NCBI GenBank assembly: GCA_947626775.1
Contig: CANQTL010000008.1
Coordinates: 1-64,000, forward strand
Length of the DNA: 64,000 nt
Direction of reading: 5' to 3'
Source of the DNA: an uncultured Lachnospiraceae bacterium
GTDB taxonomy: Bacteria; Bacillota; Clostridia; Lachnospirales; Lachnospiraceae
Shown: positions 59,027 to 64,000 of the stretch, piece by piece
Position numbering within the stretch: position 1 is the first letter of the stretch
Layout of the letters: the number at the start of each line of letters is the position of its first letter
Translations under genes and position numbers: made by a program
The notes under the pieces: generated by a model
What the model was told of the DNA's origin: nothing
The model's database searches: none
The model's input: only the letters and a program-made list of their open reading frames with translations

Positions 59027-59482
59027 ATGAAGAAACTCAGAAGGCTGGGGCTGCTGCTTTTGCTGTGTATATGCGGCGCGGCGCTGATGAAGACTCTGCC
59101 CGCGGATCGGGGAGACGGCGGCGCGGGGACGGACCGGGGAGAGGAGACGATCGTCGGCTGGGTGATAGAAGGCGTTTCCGACGGCACGATCGATCTGTCG
59201 GATGAGGACAGCATCAGGCGGGCGGTCGCCGAGGGCGAGGAACGGTTCGGCATTTCCCTGACGGAGGAGAATGAGGACAGGATCGTCGGGTTTGCGCAGA
59301 CGCTCGATACGGTCGAGGCGGGCGCGGACGATTTTATCGGGCAGGCGGAGCAGATGTATGAGAAGTACTGCGCCGAATTTGTGGAACAGGCCAACGACAA
59401 GATCAACGGAGCTTTCCGGGATGCTGCCGAAGGCGCCGCGCACGGATTTGTGGATAGTTTTTTCCCGACGGAGGACGAATGA
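59027..59482 (+). CDS. Small exported protein of unknown function
   Basis: 151 residues. N-terminal signal or anchor (LRRLGLLLLLCICGAALMKTL, about 4-24), then acidic helical sequence (SDEDSIRRAVAEGEERFGISL, ENEDRIVGFAQTLDTVEAG) which faintly resembles DUF1002-type segments. RBS GGAGTAGG before ATG 59027, 10 bp after the hydrolase gene, so the two are probably co-transcribed. No enzyme motif. Confidence 0.7.
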   Translation: MKKLRRLGLLLLLCICGAALMKTLPADRGDGGAGTDRGEETIVGWVIEGVSDGTIDLSDEDSIRRAVAEGEERFGISLTEENEDRIVGFAQTLDTVEAGADDFIGQAEQMYEKYCAEFVEQANDKINGAFRDAAEGAAHGFVDSFFPTEDE

Positions 59483-59552
59483 TTCGGCCTTCTCTGACCA
59501 TACTATGGTGTAGCTGCACTGCATGACAGTATGGAAGGAGGAGGTTGTTTTT

Positions 59553-60545
59553 ATGAGGATCGCTTTTTTCAGCACGAAGCCCTACGACAGGATCTGGTTT
59601 GAGCCGATGGCGAAAGAGTACGGGTTTGAGCTGCGTTTCTATGAGATGCCGTTTCAGGAGGACACCGTCGCGCTGGCGAGGGGATATGACGCGGTCTGTA
59701 TCTTCGTCAACGACTATGTGACGGCGCAGATGATACAGCAGCTCTATGAGATGAAGGTCAAGGCGCTTCTTCTCAGGAGCGCGGGGTTTAACCATGTGGA
59801 CGTGAAGGCGGCGGAGGACAAAATCATGATCCTGCGCGTGCCCAGTTACTCGCCGGAAGCGGTGGCGGAGTTTGCCATGGGCATGGTTCTGACGGTGAAC
59901 CGGCACACCCACAAGGCGTACAACCGGACGCGGGATTTCAACATGAGCCTGAACGGGCTGATCGGAGTGGATCTGTACCGGAAGACGGCGGGGATTGTCG
60001 GCACGGGAAGGATCGGTCAGGCGATGATACGCATCTGCAACGGCTTCGGCATGCGCGTGCTGGCCTGTGATCCCTATCCGAACGAAAAGCTGGAGGCGGA
60101 GTACGTGCCGCTCGGGGAGCTGCTTGCGGAGGCCGATCTGATCTCGCTGCACTGTCCTCTGACGTCGGAGACACGCCACATGATTGACCGGAGGGCCATA
60201 GAGAACATGAAGGAGGGCGTGTATCTGGTCAACACGTCGAGGGGCGGGCTGATCGACACGGACGCGCTCATAGACGGTCTTGTGGCGGGAAGATTCGGCG
60301 GCGTGGGACTGGATGTGTACGAGGAGGAAGAGGGAATTTTCTACGAGGACAGATCGGGAGAGATCATGCGCGACGAGAACCTGGCGCGGCTGATGACTTT
60401 TCCGAATGTGCTCATCACCTCCCATATGGGATTCTTCACGAGGGAGGCGATGCAGGCGATCGCGGAAGTGACGCTGGAGAACGCCTACGCGGTGGAAAAC
60501 GGGCTTCCTCTTGTCAACAGGGTCGGCGCGGAAGCGGTCAGGTAG
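59553..60545 (+). CDS. D-isomer-specific 2-hydroxyacid dehydrogenase (D-lactate dehydrogenase-like)
   Basis: 330 residues. KALLLRSAGFNHVDVKAAED, VPSYSPEAVAEFAMGMVL, the NAD-binding GIVGTGRIGQAM, HCPLTSETRHMIDRRAI (His), LVNTSRGGLIDTDAL and the catalytic Glu/His pair in VYEEEEGIFYED and LITSHMGFFT place it with LdhA-like D-lactate dehydrogenases. It would reduce pyruvate to D-lactate with NADH, a fermentation step. ATG 59553 behind GGAGGAGG. Confidence 0.9.
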   Translation: MRIAFFSTKPYDRIWFEPMAKEYGFELRFYEMPFQEDTVALARGYDAVCIFVNDYVTAQMIQQLYEMKVKALLLRSAGFNHVDVKAAEDKIMILRVPSYSPEAVAEFAMGMVLTVNRHTHKAYNRTRDFNMSLNGLIGVDLYRKTAGIVGTGRIGQAMIRICNGFGMRVLACDPYPNEKLEAEYVPLGELLAEADLISLHCPLTSETRHMIDRRAIENMKEGVYLVNTSRGGLIDTDALIDGLVAGRFGGVGLDVYEEEEGIFYEDRSGEIMRDENLARLMTFPNVLITSHMGFFTREAMQAIAEVTLENAYAVENGLPLVNRVGAEAVR

Positions 60546-60586
60546 CAAAAAGCGGGAATAAAATAACTGTTTATGGCAACCGATTC

Positions 60587-60633
60587 TTGAATGTTTGGCG
60601 CGGGCATGGTAAACTGGAACATAAGGGTTTACC
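60587..60633 (+). promoter_or_regulatory. Promoter with inverted repeat for the response regulator
   Basis: TTGAAT (60587-60592), 17 bp, TAAACT (60610-60615). The inverted repeat GGTAAAC (60608-60614) and GTTTACC (60627-60633) covers the -10 box and start site, which suggests autoregulation or another repressor. Confidence 0.6.
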
Positions 60634-60648
60634 TAAGGGAGGAACACT

Positions 60649-61560
60649 ATGAAGTACAAGGTTTTGCTGACCGGGCACAACGACTCGGCGATCGACGATT
60701 TTTTTATGCAGATGAGCGACAACTTCGAGGTGGTGACGACTTCGACGCGCTTTGCCGATATCACGCGCCATATCACCTTTTTTAAGCCGGATATCTTCGT
60801 GTTTTGCATATATAACGAGACGCGGGAGGATCTGTCGCAGATTGCGAATCTGAAGTTCCGCCTGTCGAACAACAAGACGCCGCTCGTCATCATCGGCCTC
60901 AAGGAGGACTGCGACGAGTTCCTGCAGATCGCGACCAGCGCGCCGGATCTGATTCTGCACAGGCCGCTGTCGGTGGCGGTGATCCAGGAGAAGATCATCG
61001 CTCTCGTGAAGGACAACCGCTTTAAGAAAGCGGTGGATGAGAAGGCGGAGGAGCGCGCTGCGGCTTCACCGTCGGCAGCTTCCGCGCAGGGCGGCAGGGG
61101 AGCGCGTCTCGATATCGACCGCAACAGCATCGATCAGCTGATGGACAGACTTGCGGCGCCCGGCCCTGTGACGGGACCGATCCCGCCTGTGCCCGGCAGA
61201 CGCAAGCATGTTCTCGTGGTGGACGACAACGCCATGATGTTAAAGATGCTGAAAGAACATCTCCACGACAAGTACGATGTGGCGACCGCCGCCAGCGGCA
61301 GGGTTGCGCTGAAGTTCCTGGAACGGAAGACCACGGATCTGATTCTGTTGGACTACGAGATGCCGGAGGAGAGCGGTCCGGCGGTTCTGGAACAGCTTCG
61401 CGCTTCGGAGGCCACGAAAGATATTCCCGTCATCTTCCTGACGGGCGTTACCGACACCAGGAAGATCAAGGAGGCGCTGTCCCTGAAGCCGCAGAATTAT
61501 CTGTTAAAACCGGTCGACAGGGAGAAGCTGCTCGACACGATCGCCAAGGAGATCGGCTGA
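60649..61560 (+). CDS. Response regulator with two receiver-like domains
   Basis: 303 residues. The first about 125 form a degenerate receiver (LLTGHNDSAIDDFFMQMSD..., FKPDIFVFCIYNETRED) without the usual Asp pocket. A Pro/Ala/Ser linker (about 130-180) leads to a full CheY-like receiver at the end: VLVVDDNAMM, LILLDYEMPEESG (phospho-Asp), VIFLTG and NYLLKPVD. There is no output domain, so it probably works by protein contact. It lies 38 bp ahead of the hybrid kinase gene. RBS AGGGAGGAA before ATG 60649. Confidence 0.86.
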   Translation: MKYKVLLTGHNDSAIDDFFMQMSDNFEVVTTSTRFADITRHITFFKPDIFVFCIYNETREDLSQIANLKFRLSNNKTPLVIIGLKEDCDEFLQIATSAPDLILHRPLSVAVIQEKIIALVKDNRFKKAVDEKAEERAAASPSAASAQGGRGARLDIDRNSIDQLMDRLAAPGPVTGPIPPVPGRRKHVLVVDDNAMMLKMLKEHLHDKYDVATAASGRVALKFLERKTTDLILLDYEMPEESGPAVLEQLRASEATKDIPVIFLTGVTDTRKIKEALSLKPQNYLLKPVDREKLLDTIAKEIG

Positions 61561-61598
61561 TCGCCGCGGATACGGATACATAGAAAGAGGAATCTTGT

Positions 61599-64000
61599 AT
61601 GGACATCAATCGTGAAATGACTTTGACGGATTTGATCGATGTGGAGACGCTGCAGAAGATTCAGGACGGCTTCTCCAATATGACGGGTATGGCCTCGCTC
61701 ACGACGGACGCGGACGGCACGCCCGTGACGGTGGGCTCCAATTTCTCCGATTTCTGCATGAAGTATACGCGGGTTTCGGACGTGGGCTGCGCGCGGTGCG
61801 AACAGTGCGACAAGTGGGGCGCCAAGGCGGCTCTCAAGAAGGGGGAATCCATCGCATACTTCTGCCATGCGGGACTGGTGGATTTCGCCGCGCCGATCAT
61901 GGCCAACGGCAGTATGGTGGGATGCTTTATCGGCGGTCAGGTGCTCACGGAGGCGCCGGATCCCGATAAGATGCGGGAGATCGCAAAAGAGCTGGACATC
62001 GATCCCGACGCGTATGTGGAGGCCGCCGGCAGAGTCAGGGTCATCGGGCAGGAGGCGATCGACAAGGCGGCGAGGTTTCTCTATACCATCGCGGACATCC
62101 TGTCCACGATGGCTTACAACAAGTATCTCGTGCTGCAGTCCAACATCAAGATTGCGGCCAATCTGGAGCTGGCCACCAAGGCGTATGAAGATCTCGAGAA
62201 ATCCGAGAATATGAAGTCCGATTTCCTGGCGAATATGAGCCATGAGATCAGAACGCCCATGAACGCGGTGATCGGCATGGCGGAGATGGCCCTCAGGGAG
62301 GACATGACGCCGGTTGCCAGGGATTATATCAATCAGATCAAGGAGGCGGGCAGATCTCTGCTCACCATCATCAACGATATACTGGATTTCTCCAAGATAG
62401 AATCCGGCAAGATGGATATCACCGAGGTGGACTATGAGCCCATGTCCGTGGTGCACGACGTCTCCAATATCATTATGACGAGACTGAAGGACAAGGATGT
62501 GGAGCTGATTCTGGACGTCGCGCCCAATGTGCCGAACAAGCTGTGGGGCGATAATATCAGAATCAAACAGGTGCTCCTCAACCTGGCGAACAATGCGGCG
62601 AAATTCACGTCCGAGGGCAAGGTCACGATCAGAATGGAATGCGATAAGACCAAGCCCGACGAGGTCAGCATGCATTTCTGTGTGGAGGATACCGGTATCG
62701 GTATCAAGAAGGAGGATATGGATAAGCTGTTCCAGTCCTTCCAACAGGTGGACAGCAAGCGGAACCGCAATATCGAAGGCACCGGGCTCGGGCTCGCCAT
62801 CTCCAAGAATCTGATGACGCTGATGAACGGTTCTATCTGGGTGGAGAGCGAGTATGAGAAAGGCAGCAAATTCAGCTGCATCCTGCCGCAGAGGATTGTG
62901 GACGACACGCCGAGCATCGGGGTGCGGGAGCCGGAGACTGCGATTATCGTGGGGCTGGTGTCCAATCCGTATGTCAGAGACAGTCTGTGCGAGGACGCGG
63001 CGAAGCTCGGCGTCCAGGACGTCAGACTCATGACGGCCAAGGAACTTGGAGATTTCCCGGAGGACAAGAGGGTTTTCCTCTTCGTGGAGCACCCGATGTT
63101 TTCCGGTATGGTGGAGAGCTGGATCGTCGCGCACCCGGACGTCACGGCGGTGCTGCTCATCGACTTTGACAGCCGCGTGGAGTACGACATCCCGAATCTT
63201 CTCGTGGTCAAGAAGCCGCTCTTCGCTCTCAATATCGCCATGATCCTGAACGGGGAGGAGCTGAAATTCTCCGAGCAGGAGGAGGGGAGCGAATTTGATT
63301 TCATCGCGCCGGAAGCCAAGGTGCTGATCGTGGACGACAATGCGGTGAATCTGACCGTGGCGGAAGGGCTTCTCGAACCGCTCAAGATGCAGGTTGATAC
63401 CGCGCCCGGCGGCAAGGAGGCCATCGACATGATCTCCGCGAAGCACTATGACATCGTCTTCATGGATCACATGATGCCCGAGATAGACGGCGTGGAGGCG
63501 ACGCATATCATTAGACGCCTGCACCCCGAGTACGACGACGTGCCGATCATAGCCCTCACGGCGAACGCCGTGGAGGGGACGAAGGAAATGTTCTGCAGAG
63601 AGGGAATGAACGATTTCGTCGCCAAGCCCATCGAGTTGCGTATGCTGGCCGCCAAGGTGCGCCAGTGGCTTCCGGTCGAGAAGATTCAGAAAGATTACAC
63701 CGGCACGACCGGCGGCGCGAGCAGCAAGAGCGACCTCATCACCACGGATATCGAAGTCGGGGATCTGGACGTGAAGTTTGCGCTGGAGTTCCTGGTCAGC
63801 GAAGATCTCTTCTGGAAGGTGCTCAAGGTCTTCTACAACAGTATCGACAAGAAAGTCAAGCTGATCAAATCGCTGGAGGAACAGGAAGACTGGGTCAACT
63901 ATACCGTGGAGGTCCATGGCCTGAAAAATTCCGCCAAGCAGATCGGGGCGATCTCGCTGTCGGAGAAGGCCGCGGCCCTGGAAAAAGCCGGCAATGCCAG
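61599..64000 (+). CDS. PocR-domain hybrid histidine kinase (3' end cut by window)
   Basis: At least 800 residues; the frame is open at 64000. A PocR sensory domain lies at about 10-170 (LIDVETLQKIQDGFSNMTG, the Cys-rich VGCARCEQCDKWGA, FAAPIMANGSMVGCFIGGQVL). HisKA follows with the phospho-His in MSHEIRTPMNAVIGMAE (about 217), then HATPase_c (NAAKFTSEG, DTGIGI, GTGLGLAIS). A non-acidic receiver-like segment and a full receiver come next (VLIVDDNAVN, IVFMDHMMPEIDG, LTANAV, AKPI), and an HPt domain starts near the window end (VEVHGLKNSAKQIGA). PocR-type domains sense small ligands in other systems; here the ligand is unknown. Confidence 0.9.
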   Translation, partial: MDINREMTLTDLIDVETLQKIQDGFSNMTGMASLTTDADGTPVTVGSNFSDFCMKYTRVSDVGCARCEQCDKWGAKAALKKGESIAYFCHAGLVDFAAPIMANGSMVGCFIGGQVLTEAPDPDKMREIAKELDIDPDAYVEAAGRVRVIGQEAIDKAARFLYTIADILSTMAYNKYLVLQSNIKIAANLELATKAYEDLEKSENMKSDFLANMSHEIRTPMNAVIGMAEMALREDMTPVARDYINQIKEAGRSLLTIINDILDFSKIESGKMDITEVDYEPMSVVHDVSNIIMTRLKDKDVELILDVAPNVPNKLWGDNIRIKQVLLNLANNAAKFTSEGKVTIRMECDKTKPDEVSMHFCVEDTGIGIKKEDMDKLFQSFQQVDSKRNRNIEGTGLGLAISKNLMTLMNGSIWVESEYEKGSKFSCILPQRIVDDTPSIGVREPETAIIVGLVSNPYVRDSLCEDAAKLGVQDVRLMTAKELGDFPEDKRVFLFVEHPMFSGMVESWIVAHPDVTAVLLIDFDSRVEYDIPNLLVVKKPLFALNIAMILNGEELKFSEQEEGSEFDFIAPEAKVLIVDDNAVNLTVAEGLLEPLKMQVDTAPGGKEAIDMISAKHYDIVFMDHMMPEIDGVEATHIIRRLHPEYDDVPIIALTANAVEGTKEMFCREGMNDFVAKPIELRMLAAKVRQWLPVEKIQKDYTGTTGGASSKSDLITTDIEVGDLDVKFALEFLVSEDLFWKVLKVFYNSIDKKVKLIKSLEEQEDWVNYTVEVHGLKNSAKQIGAISLSEKAAALEKAGNA

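Noticed and set aside
61497..63917. An 806-codon open frame on the minus strand opposite the hybrid kinase
   Set aside because: Antisense shadow: the + strand encodes PocR, HisKA, HATPase, receiver and HPt motifs in order. The antisense product has no domain and no RBS.

Overview
The window looks like a chromosomal piece of a moderately GC-rich anaerobic Clostridium-type Firmicute, most likely Lachnospiraceae. The grounds are a FabK/FabT-type fatty acid cluster, spore maturation genes spmA and spmB, the yaaO-to-rsmI order known from Bacillus, a split transketolase, strong AGGAGG ribosome sites, and six tRNAs without encoded CCA. The species cannot be named from this sequence.

Layout. 1-1.33 kb: the 3' end of a 23S rRNA, then tRNAs Asp, Val, Thr, Tyr, fMet and Phe, with spacers full of triloop hairpins. 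1.4-4.2 kb: a LytTR response regulator, an AgrC-like kinase and a charged orphan protein. 4.3-5.5 kb: a CgeB-like glycosyltransferase frameshifted in a TA repeat. 5.5-7.2 kb: AzlCD exporter and an HD protein. 7.2-14.9 kb: housekeeping run (decarboxylase, guanylate-kinase-like protein, YaaR, HolB, RicT, TrmN6, a putative glycosidase lipoprotein, RsmI). 14.9-16.4 kb: an AT-rich island with mobile-element debris. 16.4-23.4 kb: the FASII cluster acpP-fabK-fabD-fabG-fabF-fabZ-(NMO)-fabH. 23.5-26.2 kb: spmA, a flavoprotein, spmB.

26.5-33.8 kb is the most unusual part. It is an NHLM-type peptide export cassette: a stub HlyD-like protein, a C39 peptidase-ABC transporter and a partner ABC transporter. 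A 62-residue precursor with a textbook double-glycine-type leader and a Cys-free core follows, then a second small leader-like protein, an ECF sigma factor overlapping it by 4 bp, and a methyltransferase fused to a STAS (anti-sigma-antagonist) domain. It reads as a self-regulated ribosomal-peptide pathway. Next to it lies a FabT-like MarR repressor. Its promoter, the promoter of acpP and the fabK-fabD gap all carry TTTGA-N3-TCAAA palindromes, so this gene probably controls the FASII cluster 11-17 kb away.

34.3-37.4 kb (minus strand): a DUF885 metallopeptidase-like protein and a membrane diguanylate cyclase. 37.6-49.3 kb: a pentose regulon, with a YtfQRT-YjfF-type sugar ABC transporter, araA, an FGGY kinase, araD, split transketolase and ribulose-phosphate epimerase. 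Together these import an aldopentose and convert it to xylulose 5-phosphate and onward. 49.6-51.6 kb: a BlaI/M56 pair behind BlaI-like palindromes. 51.6-53.9 kb: an XRE regulator and a GH9 enzyme. 53.9-60.6 kb: SEC-C methionine aminopeptidase, a coiled-coil membrane protein, MetG, an alpha/beta hydrolase, a small exported protein and a D-2-hydroxyacid dehydrogenase. 60.6-64 kb: a two-receiver response regulator and a PocR-domain hybrid histidine kinase cut by the window end.

Promoter, operator and terminator calls come from reading consensus elements and inverted repeats by eye. Protein assignments come from recognised motifs without database searches.
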